Positions 9,470-17,655 of a DNA stretch of 20,200 nucleotides are shown piece after piece. The DNA is from Folioceros fuciformis. Its lineage: Eukaryota > Anthocerotophyta > Anthocerotopsida > Anthocerotales. Where the stretch lies: assembly GCA_049999805.1 (NCBI GenBank), contig JBNGIO010005795.1, positions 45,085 to 65,284 of the forward strand, in the 5' to 3' direction. Positions within the stretch are counted from its first letter, which is position 1. The number at the start of each line of letters is the position of its first letter. The notes beneath the pieces are model-generated. The model was not told the origin of the DNA, ran no database searches, and was given only the letters and a program-made list of their open reading frames with translations. The translations under genes were made by a program, and so were the position numbers.

Positions 9470-10366
9470 GAGATTAACAAATTCTGTGCCATTATCAAAT
9501 CAGAAAATTTTGAGCAAATAGCCTGTTTGGCGCTGTGCAGTACTAAGCCAGTCTTGAAACAAAGCAAAGGTTTCATTCTTTCTTTTCATAGGAAAGGTTC
9601 AAGTAAACCTGCTGTAATCATCTGTGATGGTAAAATAGTAATTTGCCCCCCCAAGTGAAGAAACCTGAAGGCGGCCAGAAATATCAACGTGTACTAAGTC
9701 AAGGAGCTGTGAAGATTGATGAGCTGGGGTTGTGGGAAAGGGGAGTTCCTTCTGCTTGGCTAGGGCACAAGTCTCACAAAGGAGCAACTCCTTCAAATAT
9801 TTAGGTAAGGGCTCACGATAGCAACCTTCTTTGCTGAGGGATGCCAGGGTCTATTTATTAATATGACCCAATCGGGCATGCCAGAGAATAGACTGTTGGA
9901 CAGCCGTCAGGTTGCCTACACTTGTAGAATAGGCATGAGTCCGACTGCAAGGAAGACAAGTAAAGTCTAAACGATACAGGTCGTCCTCTGGTAGTGCTTG
10001 AAAAACACAATGAGAGGGAGAATCTGGCCTAACAAAGCAGCAGGATCCCTCATGAGCTGTCAACTGGAAATCATGTCGTTTGAGTAACCAACTCAAGGAC
10101 AATAGGTTCTTTGCCATTCTGGGGACGTACAGAACATCTGCTAGGGTTAAAATGGAGCCATCAGTAAGTCGAAAATTGCAGGAACCTTGGCCTAGAATTT
10201 GCAAACTGGTGGAATTTTGCTCATCCCCGAGATACACCCTATCAACGTCAGAAGTAGGGGTAAGGGATGCAAACAGAGATTCATCTCGACAAATATGAGC
10301 AGTGGCCCCAGAATCCAGGTACCAAGCTGCCTTGTCACCTGCTAAGGTTGAAAGACATACTTTAAT
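9470..10366 (-). pseudogene. Element D pol fragment: protease, gag-pre-integrase, integrase start
   Basis: The protease has an intact WYLDSGATAH (near 10305), followed by ADVLYVPRMAKNLLSLSWLL. The integrase N-terminal zinc finger is complete in pattern: WHARLGHINK and, further on, CETCALAKQ. The core has HVDISG and FDNGTEFVN, i.e. two of the three catalytic acidic residues; the third lies beyond the break. Stops in frame: TAG 9851-9853, TGA 9599-9601 and TGA 9500-9502. The frame is offset by one base from the zinc-knuckle frame. D is the best comparison for what B has lost. Confidence 0.87.
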
Positions 10367-11347
10367 ATTTTAACCACTGGCTTGTTGGATTCTGCAAGCT
10401 TGTCCCTAACTACAACATTAGTAGTAGGTCGAGATGGTTTACGAGGCTCTCCAACCTTCTTCTTCCTACACTCATTGGCCCAATGGCCAGGTTTACCGCA
10501 CCAGTTACAGTTACTAGGGCGTTTGGAGGATGGACCAACATCACTGCATTGTCCTTCATTGCGGGGACCCTTGTAGAAGCCCGGCTGTGGTGGTATCCGC
10601 ATTCTTCCTCTTTGTGCCCCTCATCCATGGGAAGCAGTCAAGACTCTGTCAGCTTTGGTTTTCCCTAGACCCTGACAAGAGCCTACTTTGCTCTTCTTGG
10701 AAGAGAGCCCCTATCACCTCGTCTAAGGTGAGAGTAATTTGTCAACCTGCAACTCCGGCAGCCCTAGCCTGTCGGATGGGGACATTGTGTGCAGATACAA
10801 AGTTCTGGTAATTGGGCGAAAGGATGGTGAGCAATTGTGCAATCACGTCCACCTCGTCCATCACTGTACCAAGAGAGGTAATTTGTGCTCTAAGGTGTCT
10901 AAGCTTGCTGGTGTGAGCAAGTACTTTGTGCCCTTCTCGCATTTTAAGTCCATAGAACTCCATACGCAAAGTACAGAGTGTTAGGACATTGTTTATCCGA
11001 TACTGACCTTCCAACTGTGCCCAGATTTCACTGGCCTTTGTGAGAAATTCAATCTGTGGAATAAGATCTTCAGTCAGGCCAGAGACAAGGAGAGCAATAC
11101 CAATGCTATTTGCATGAGCCCACTTATCTCTTTCTCCTGTGAGGGCTGTAACAGGAGGCTCTGGAATAGATCCATCTACTACTCCCCAAACTCCTCTAGC
11201 TAACAAAGTAGACTTCATGCGAACTCTCCACACCTCGTATTTCTGGCCATTAAACCTGTCATTTTCTTTTAATTCGGAAGTGAAGACAGGGTGGTAGCCA
11301 GCTAGGGGTGCAGGTGGTGACGGAGGAAGTGGGTTAATGCTAGTCAT
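10367..11347 (-). pseudogene. gag: Element D gag (UBN2-type) with CCHC zinc knuckle
   Basis: ATG 11347 opens 201 residues: a proline-rich start, then the copia gag core ELKENDRFNGQKYEVWRVRM and a YRINNVLTL segment. TGA at 10742-10744 (CGA would give arginine) is followed in frame by QITLTLDEVIGALFQEE, so the true protein continued. A one-base shift near 10665 and a TGA at 10621-10623 precede the intact zinc knuckle CNWCGKPGHWANEC at 10468-10509, followed by KKK. Its role is particle formation and RNA binding. Confidence 0.87.
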
Positions 11348-11534
11348 GGTAGTAGGATAACTTGGGCGTGTGTTTAGGGCGGGTGTGTTAAGGGCTATCT
11401 GGTCAACACTGAAGAGATTGACTAATCAGGATATCTGCCTGTGCAGGAGAAATGAATAAGCATGGACTAGGAGAAAGAGGCATCAATAAGACACCAAGAG
11501 ACATGGCAGCACCGAAACGGTAAAAAACTAGAAG

Positions 11535-11651
11535 ACCCTAACTTCCAAGGGGTCTACCGGTTCACAGGATTTGGACATCAATGTGAAAACCCTAACTGCC
11601 AAGGGGTACACCGGTTCACATGAGTTCGACATTCATGTGAAAACCCTAACT
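11535..11651. repeat. 54-bp tandem repeat in element D leader
   Basis: ACCCTAACT recurs at 11535, 11589 and 11643, exactly 54 bp apart, giving two full units and a partial third. Each full unit holds CCAAGGGGT, then ACCGGTTCACA, then (C)A(A/T)TG-type sequence leading to ATGTGAAA. The same blocks occur once in element A at 2823-2866. It lies between orf0 (ends 11646, so the last copy overlaps its end) and gag (11347). Confidence 0.85.
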
Positions 11652-12065
11652 CGTTTGTGCATCCGACTTTCTAGGAGTGGGCAACACGGTTGGAAGATAC
11701 AATCCCATGGCTGGCTGCACCATGGACAAGGGTTCAGGATAATCCAATTGCTGGAATTCCCTGAGAAGAAGCTCCTGGCGCGCACAAATCTGACCCATTT
11801 GTTCACTAATCTGATCAAAATTTGCAATTACAATTGAATTTTGTTGCACGATTTGTGCATCCTGCATAAGAAGCACATTAGTCAACTGATCCTGCAAATT
11901 GTTAATGCGCCAAAGCATGTAGTCACTTTCTACACCATCACCCAATTTGTGAATTCCTAATATAACAGATCCCAGCTGTAATTTAGGTAAGTTGAGCTGA
12001 TATGAGTGCCGTTTTTGTGTAGATATATCTGCAGGGTTACGGCGACTAGACCTACGATGAGGCAT
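11646..12065 (-). CDS. Element D orf0: intact extra leader ORF
   Basis: An uninterrupted ORF of 139 codons from ATG 12065. An upstream in-frame ATG at 12083 would add six hydrophobic residues; the inner start is preferred because MPHRRSSRRNPADIS resembles the start of the F orf0 (MPRGRGRKSNPPADS). The protein is basic at its N terminus, then mixed, with a helical glutamine/leucine-rich stretch MLWRINNLQDQLTNVLLMQ near residues 55-75 and a second one containing GQICARQELLLREFQQL near 95-112. No known domain is recognised. It is the only orf0 of the three without an internal stop. Position between PBS and gag on the genomic strand implies translation from the full-length RNA or a spliced form. 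Confidence 0.6.
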   Translation of the reverse strand: MPHRRSSRRNPADISTQKRHSYQLNLPKLQLGSVILGIHKLGDGVESDYMLWRINNLQDQLTNVLLMQDAQIVQQNSIVIANFDQISEQMGQICARQELLLREFQQLDYPEPLSMVQPAMGLYLPTVLPTPRKSDAQTS

Positions 12066-12232
12066 GCTGTAGAAAAAGTGCACTGAAATTATTCAGACAT
12101 TGTAACTGACAATTGTGTGCAGGAGGAGCAATGTGGGCTTGAGCATAGTTCCAAAATTATTTAGAAATAATTGTGTGACTTTGCTGAAGTCCCTATTGTT
12201 CTTCCTCTACAATGGTGTCAGCTTTTGTTCTC

Positions 12233-12303
12233 TTAATAAAATTAATAATTGGAATTACTGAGATTCCATATATGATTTAGTAAAGAATCTCTCATGCTCC
12301 TAC

Positions 12304-12352
<49 letters not shown>
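12233..12352 (+). repeat. 47-bp poly(A) tract with upstream AATAAA
   Basis: Positions 12306-12352 are all A. An AATAAA lies at about 12234-12239. In element D sense this is a long poly(T) inside the leader, 120-170 nt past the PBS. It may be a microsatellite expansion, or the tail of a small retroposed transcript inserted on the plus strand; the distance of about 66 bp from signal to tail is longer than usual, and no target duplication was found. Confidence 0.6.
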
Positions 12353-12356
<4 letters not shown>

Positions 12357-12380
12357 AGGTCCAACCTTTGTAAAGATTTA

Positions 12381-12405
12381 ATGGCAACATAGTCATAGTT
12401 GCCAT
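12381..12405 (-). promoter_or_regulatory. Stem-loop in element D leader, 69 nt past the PBS
   Basis: ATGGCAAC (12381-12388) pairs perfectly with GTTGCCAT (12398-12405) around a 9-nt loop. Distance from the PBS inner edge (12474) is 69 nt, the same as for the stem-loop in element A, although the stem sequences differ. It is a candidate packaging or dimerisation signal. Confidence 0.55.
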
Positions 12406-12473
12406 CAAATGTGAGATGATGCCAATACATGCATGAGTCTAGTCATCATTCACACATAATCATAAAGCGCCTT

Positions 12474-12485
12474 GCTCTGATACCA
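12474..12485 (-). promoter_or_regulatory. Element D primer-binding site (tRNA-iMet)
   Basis: TGGTATCAGAGC on the minus strand, flush with the LTR, which ends in TGTCA. Confidence 0.92.
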
Positions 12486-12695
12486 TGACATAAATGGAGA
12501 GCAAGAGAGATTATGAATCATAAGGCAATAAATTAATAAATAATAATAATTACAAAGTAATGTAAAGAGTGCATATTATCTATGCTAGGCATCTCTTCGC
12601 TAAAGTGACCTTTGAATAATTAAACTAAACTTAACTAACCACAACTAACCGGGGGTAAACCCTAAGCGAGTGAGGTTACCCCGTGAACAATAACA
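12486..12695 (-). repeat. Element D 5' LTR, 210 bp
   Basis: On the minus strand it starts TGTTATTGTTCACG at 12695 and ends TGTCA at 12486, with proper TG/CA termini. Near the start there is an imperfect stem: GGGGTAAACC (12652-12661) against GGTTACCCC (12674-12682). The middle is AT-rich (ATAATAATAATT) and could hold the TATA region. Confidence 0.88.
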
Positions 12696-14193
12696 CCTAG
12701 AAACTAGTAGACTTGCCCAAGGGTCACAAGCATGTTGCTTGCAAATGGGTCTTTAAGAAAAAGTTTAACACAAATGGTAGTGTGGGACGTTACAAGGCGA
12801 GGTTAGTTGCAAAGGGGTACACTGTAGTCAGGTAGCAGGACTAGACTATAATGAGACTTTTGCTCCAATTGTCAAGTTTACGTCAATAAGGATACTGCTT
12901 TCTTTAGCTGCACATTATGGTCTGTTGGTTCATCAGTTAGACATGAAAACAGCCTTCCTTAATGGGTCATTAGGGGAAGAAATATATGTGTGCCAGCCAG
13001 AGGGTTTTGAGATAGACATGGACAAGGTTTGTTAACTGCTGAAAATGTTGTATGGTCTGAAATAGTCGAGCAGAGCATGGAATGAAACCTTCCATGCCAT
13101 GTTCATTGAGCTAGGGCTCACATGTTTGGATGCAGACAACAATGTTTATATCTTATGGGAAGAAGCAAACTTTCTTATCCGGACAGTATATGTTGATGAC
13201 AACTTCATGTTTTGTACCTCACCGACACTGATGGCCAGGATTAAGAGCGTTTTGCTTTCTCGTTTTGACATGACTGATTTGGGACAGCTCAGTTTCTCAC
13301 TTGGTGTGCAGTTTCATTTCTCAGAGGACAGACACACCATGGAGATCCACCAAGGGCATTTCGTTCATCAGCTTTTGCAACGTTTTAATATGGCTGATGC
13401 ACGCCCAGTGTCTACTCCCATGTCCACATGTGAAAAGCTTTCAAAGGAGCAGTGCTCCTCAATGGAAGAAGAGAAAGTTGTCATGTCAACTCATCCTTAC
13501 AGGCAAGCAGTTGGAAGTCTTATTTACTTTGCTACCTTGACACATTTGGACATATCAAGGGTTGTTAGAAGTGTATCTCAATTCCTTGAGAATCTAGGGG
13601 AAGCCCATTGGACAGCAGTAAAAAGGATATTTAGATATCTTAAAGGGACACCCAGATTAGGACTTACATACAAGAAGCAGGGTAGTGGACTAATGCTTAC
13701 TTCTCACTGTGACGCCGATTGGGCTGGAGATCCAGACAGCAGGAGAAGTGTTGCTGCATATTGTGACCTACTTGGTGGGTCTGTGATATCGTGGTCGAGT
13801 AAGAAGTTGTCTACAATCTGCCTATCATCCACGGAGGCCGAATATGAAGCCCTCTCACAGGCTGCAAGAGAGGTGATATGGATACGCTCTTTTTTGATAG
13901 GAATTCAGCAACTGCCATCAGGGGCTATGACATTGTGGTGTGACAACCAATTTGCTATTGCACTTTCGAAAAACCCTGTTTTTCATGCAAGGTCAAAACA
14001 TATAGAAATTACCCACCACTTTATTCGTCAAGCTGTTGATGCAGGTGAAGTTGAGGTACACTACATGCCTACAGGTGACAACATAGCAGACCTTCTAACA
14101 AAGGCTCTACCAAGAGTTCTACATGCTAAGCACACCACAGCAGCAGGTCTCAGGCTTATAGCATCATCACACAAGCCTGGCACTGCACATTAG
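12696..14193 (+). pseudogene. Element C pol: reverse transcriptase and RNase H
   Basis: The only copia coding block on the plus strand. It begins inside RT ([21 protein letters not shown]), cut at 12696 by the LTR of element D. RT motifs: LDYNETFAPIV, HQLDMKTAFLNG with the first catalytic aspartate, CQPEGF, and YVDD at 13189-13200. RNase H motifs: CDADWAGD, SSTEAEYEAL, WCDNQFAIAL and KHIEITHHFIRQA, with the conserved C-terminal NIADLLTKAL, ending at TAG 14191-14193. The last 364 codons are open. Upstream there is a frameshift near 12829-12837, TAA 13033-13035 and TAG 13063-13065 (YGLK-stop-SSRAW, glutamine expected). No 3' LTR follows. Confidence 0.93.
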
Positions 14194-14214
14194 GCTTTCT
14201 CTAGTCACTATGTC

Positions 14215-14755
14215 TCAGCATCTAATATGATAGCCCTTCTCTTTGATTTTTCCTTTCAAGACTTTCAACAGTTCTTCAGTCTTCTTTAATTCTGCTAGCA
14301 GTGCTACAGGACAAAGAGAGAGAAGGTTAGAACTTTATTAGAGGCATAAATGAATGCATAAGTGAGGTAGGCGCAAGGTGGATGAAGCCTAACGTATAGG
14401 TAAGCGCTTGCCCTTCCTCATTTGGATCATCGTATCTAACCCTCTTACGCACTCCTCCTCCAAAGGGAGCATCTACATTTTTACAAGGTATTTTGGTTGC
14501 ACGTAATAGTACCATCTACTCCTCCTTGCTCAGTTTCTGCCCAGCACACTTAGAGGTAATCATGTATGCGTAATAGTAATCCAGCTCCCCATCTTCTTCT
14601 GGGAATATCCTTTCCATTTCCCTCTGGTACTCATGTTTGGACAGTCTCCCCTGTTTGCTCAGATTCACATTGTCAAAGCATACCTATAGAGGGGTATCAT
14701 AAGGTTGCAATTTCAATCCAGCAGGAGTCATTGTTTTCAAGCTGACCTTCGCTTG
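14215..14755 (-). pseudogene. Gene-like fragment with a candidate intron (captured gene?)
   Basis: On the minus strand a candidate exon (about 14683-14449) encodes an acidic/lysine-rich stretch with EMERIFPEEDGELDYYYAY and a TAG at 14516-14518. It ends GTG C, followed by the donor GTAAGAGG. The intron would be 145 nt (14448-14304) with branch-like CTAAC, a long pyrimidine run and acceptor CCTGTAG. Exon 2 (14303-14215) then reads in the matching phase as LLAELKKTEELLKVLKGKIK, a clear coiled-coil pattern, to TGA 14215-14217. The protein is not recognised and it resembles no copia domain. It follows the protease frame of element F in frame, after TGA 14756-14758. Alternative: pol sequence of an unusual element, or coincidence. 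Confidence 0.45.
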
Positions 14756-15183
14756 TCAATGTGTTTCAACTTGAACACTTAACTTGTATGTGATGTCTAA
14801 TTTGTACAGGTTATAGACGGGTGTGCCTCGAATGACAACCTTGTCCTTTAATGAGGGGTCTAGCACCTTACACTCCCCTCCAGCAAACATTACGTGCAAC
14901 ATGTGCTGGGTGTCAAGCAAATGTACAGATACAAGGTTCTTAACCATTGCTGGGACGTGTAAAACTTCAATAAGGTCTATTGTGGTGCCATTCATGAGCT
15001 GTACACGGACCTTGCCTATACCAGCTATGGGGAGACCATAGTCATCTCCAAGCAACACGACTTGACCTCGTGGCATCTTCCTATACTCTGAAAAAGCTTT
15101 GAAAGTATGACAGACATGTGAGGAAGCTCTAGAGTCTAAGTACTAGAAATGCCTGTACTGAGGGGTTGCTACCATGTAGACGG
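14756..15183 (-). pseudogene. Element F protease fragment
   Basis: The signature reads YLDSRASSHVC near 15140, with arginine where DSG has glycine (GGA to AGA), so the active-site loop is damaged. TAG at 15143-15145 stands where the family has tryptophan just before YLDS. Further on, VQLMNGTTIDLIEVLHVPAM and MVKNLVSVHLL are typical of copia protease, and VYNLYKLD marks the start of the gag-pre-integrase region. The frame stops at TGA 14756-14758; no HARLGH motif follows. Confidence 0.8.
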
Positions 15184-16436
15184 CTAGCAACGTGTTCGCC
15201 TTGCGATGAGCCACATTTGAGGTGCTACCCGACGAGGTTCACCCGCCTTCTTCTTCCGACAGTCTGCCTCCCAGTGTCCAGGTATCAAACACCAATTGCA
15301 TGGACCTTTCTTCTTGGTTCCCATGCTAGCTGCAGGCTTCTTACTTCCGTTGTTGTCCCTTTGATAGGTTTGATGAGGTGGAGGCCGTCGAGTACCCTTG
15401 TTTGTATAGAGTACTCTGTTTGAGGCTTTTCCCCTGTGGGAGGGTTCACTTCGATTTGCTTGTCTGGAGGACTCCTCCTCGAGAAGAGCTTCAATTAGAT
15501 CTACAAGGGACACGCCTGGTACTTGTCTTGGCAAAGCCTATCGAAGGTCCGGTAGCTATCAGGCAGGGAAAGAAGCAGGGCTGTGGCTGCTTGCATTTCC
15601 GTTGTGGGAGTTCCACTTGATGTAAGCTTTGAATGAAGTGTTCGGAACTTGCTCACATGTTGCTCAATTGGGTCAGATTCCCGCATCTTGCAATTGTAAA
15701 ACTGTCGTGTGGCTGTCAGGTTGGCTGCCCCATTCACCACCTGGTAGGATTGTGTGAGAGCATCCCAAGCTGCTTTGGTAGTTTCGACATCCTGCGTGTA
15801 GTGCATCATTGACCCATCCAGGGCTGCCTGGATCACCACTAATGCACGCAGGTCCTTCATGGCCCACACATCCTGATCAGCTACTGGTGCAGTCCCTGCA
15901 GGTTTTGGGGTGGTACCCGTCACAACATCCCACAAACCATTCTCTTGAAGAATGGTCTTGACTCGCATGGCCCAGATGTCAAACTGAGATCCAGAGAATC
16001 TGTCTCTCTCCTTGAAGTCGATCTTCAAGTTGTTGATGGTGGTGTTGTTGACTGTGCCAACAGGGTTTGGATTGGCCATGGAGTGAACTACTTGAGATGC
16101 TAAGACAGCTTGAAGGGTTTGAGAAACAAGGGTAGATTGAGCAAAACGTGCTGAACGTGAAGCCTGGGATGCTACAGCTGCTTGAGCTAGTTGTGCGAAT
16201 TGTGCATTTAAAATAAACTCAGCAGACGGACGAAAAACGAAACTAGTTTGAGATGACTCAGAAGAGGCTTCGTGCTCAAGTTGTGATGCAGGATCAAGCG
16301 CGGACACGGGATCTTCAGAAGAGGTGTCAGTAGAGTTTGGATTTTCCAAAGAATTGAACCAGAGTGGAGGCCGATGCGTCCCTCTGCCACGGCCACGAGG
16401 ATGAGGGTTTCTTCCTCCCCATCTGCTGTTTGACAT
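15184..16436 (-). pseudogene. gag: Element F gag (UBN2-type) with CCHC zinc knuckle
   Basis: ATG 16436 opens an arginine/glycine-rich start (RGRGRGTHRPP), an alanine/glutamine/serine-rich stretch (FAQLAQAAVASQASRSARFA), then the gag core DFKERDRFSGSQFDIWAMRVK near 16010, a YQVVNGAANL segment and LLLSLPDSYRTFDRL. The frame shifts by one base in the overlap 15501-15534, and the second frame carries LVDLIEALLEEES and the intact zinc knuckle CNWCLIPGHWEADC at 15259-15300. The N-terminal extension before the core (about 140 residues) is longer than in A or D. Confidence 0.87.
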
Positions 16437-16445
16437 CAGCCGCAC

Positions 16446-17051
16446 CTAGCACGCCTTCCTGGCCCAGGGATTGCCTGATCTTGAGACAAGAGATTTCTCC
16501 ATGGCTATATACAGAGCGGCGACGCCATGCGCAAGCGCCTCCACTTGCCTCTTGAGAGCCACGATATTGATATTTGAAGCGTTCTGCCTATCGGTGAAGT
16601 CCACAATCCTTGCTTGTGTTTTGCAACTTTGTGCGTTTATGAGGTCGCAAACCTGTGCAAGGGTCTGATCGCTGGTTGCGCGGGAGGGATTGCTAGCATT
16701 TATGCATTGGCTGCAGGTTGCTAACCGACTCTCTGTGAGTGCACGGGATCTAGCGACCGGGTTGCGCTGTGCCTGGCTAATGATCTCAATAACTTGCCTT
16801 CTAAGTTGCCTCAAAAGGTCAGGTTTGATTGCTGGCTGCGTAGCAACATACTTGGTGTTCCGGCCATGATTGGGAATAGGTCTGATTTCTGGCTGCGCGT
16901 GCCTAGTGCCCTATCCGTGATTGGGAACAGTTGCTACGACCTTGGAGAAGAAGCTATTGAGGTTTCTACTAAGTTCTTCTACAGTCTGACTAGGATACTT
17001 AGCAATCGAATCAGCAGGTGGGTTCGACTTCCTTCCTCTACCTCTCGGCAT
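16446..17051 (-). pseudogene. Element F orf0, in frame with gag
   Basis: ATG 17051, 187 nt past the PBS, starts MPRGRGRKSNPPADS, resembling the D orf0 start. The frame has a TAG at 16911-16913 and otherwise runs to TAG 16446-16448. It contains a duplicated segment (QPEIRPIPNHG and QPAIKPDLL) and ends with heptad-like INIVALKRQVEALAHGVAAL. Unlike A and D, no gap separates it from gag: the gag ATG lies 9 nt past the TAG in the same frame. Either the TAG is a mutated CAG and the two were one protein, or it separates two products. No known domain is recognised. Confidence 0.6.
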
Positions 17052-17237
17052 GACGCCTAGAGTGGGTAGAAGTGAAAACCGGCATCAGCCAAGAAATGTT
17101 CTGCCATGTTTCCAAATCTAACAAGCGTAAGTTTGTGGACAGCAATGAAGCTATGAAAAATTCTTATGAGAGAAATTTCTGATGCAGACTTTGTTGTGGC
17201 AGAATGCGCAAGGATTAGGAGACGTGACAAACTCCAT

Positions 17238-17249
17238 GCTCTGATACCA
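17238..17249 (-). promoter_or_regulatory. Element F primer-binding site (tRNA-iMet)
   Basis: TGGTATCAGAGC on the minus strand, directly after the LTR. Confidence 0.92.
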
Positions 17250-17646
17250 TCAAGCAGGTTGATCGATAGGCATAGAGGAAAGAATGAATTGATTATTGCT
17301 GTGACTGAGCTGCCCCTTAAGGCAGCTTCGTGTAGGTCTGTGAGGTGCAACTGTTCACGTGAGTGAACACGTCGCTTAGGGTTTGGTCACGTCAGTATGA
17401 AACGACATACCGTTTCATACCTATAACGTTTCGCCTAATTTAATAAATAAATCTAAGGCTGGCTATTTAATATAAAATTGACTCCTAATTTTATATTTTT
17501 CTATAGAATCGCCTAAACTGCTTAACTGTTTTGGTCGTTTTAACTATATCAAATAAATGCTGGAGTTAGTCATATAACTCTAAACTGAACCGTGCCCTAA
17601 ACTTCTCTTGCTCCTTTCTGTCGGCGCCGCCAGAGTGGTAACAACA
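17250..17646 (-). repeat. Shared LTR between elements E and F, 397 bp
   Basis: On the minus strand it starts TGTTGTTACC at 17646, right after the polypurine tract of E, and ends at the PBS of F. The inner edge reads CTTGA, so a canonical CA is not visible. The middle is AT-rich (TATAAAATT, TATATTAAAT) with several TATA-box candidates. It contains two stem-loops and AAACCCTAA (telo-box) near 17376-17384. Internal sequence of the same polarity lies on both sides. Confidence 0.8.
17353..17420. promoter_or_regulatory. Two inverted repeats in the E/F LTR
   Basis: GTATGAAACG (17395-17404) and CGTTTCATAC (17411-17420) are perfect 10-bp arms around 6 nt. GTTCAC (17353-17358) and GTGAAC (17363-17368) are 6-bp arms around 4 nt and include CACGTGA, a G-box-like core. 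They could be protein-binding sites or RNA hairpins in R/U5; the role is inferred. Confidence 0.6.
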
Positions 17647-17655
17647 CTCCCCCTC
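17647..17655 (-). promoter_or_regulatory. Element E polypurine tract
   Basis: GAGGGGGAG on the minus strand, immediately before the LTR start TGTTGTTACC, the usual plus-strand primer position of copia elements. The 305 bp between it and the pol stop (17656-17960) hold no recognised feature. Confidence 0.85.

Larger units (their letters stand above)
9470..12695 (-). mobile_element. Ty1/copia element D (5' part)
   Basis: On the minus strand: LTR 12695-12486, PBS, leader with stem-loop and poly(T), orf0, repeat block, gag from 11347, protease, gag-pre-integrase and half of the integrase core. The 3' part is missing beyond 9470. The outer LTR edge at 12695/12696 cuts the RT coding sequence of element C, so D inserted into C. 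Confidence 0.85.
14756..17249 (-). mobile_element. Ty1/copia element F (5' part)
   Basis: From the PBS at 17249 the minus strand carries orf0, gag with zinc knuckle and protease, then leaves copia sequence near 14756. Integrase and RT do not follow. Its 5' LTR is the one shared with element E. Confidence 0.8.

Noticed and set aside
11571-11837. Plus-strand ORF over the D leader repeat
   Set aside because: Antisense to the intact orf0 of D and built largely from the 54-bp repeat.
15501-15534. Programmed ribosomal frameshift between the F gag frame and the zinc-knuckle frame
   Set aside because: No clear slippery heptamer was seen, copia elements usually have one continuous ORF, and A, B and D show similar one-base shifts at different places, so simple indels explain it.
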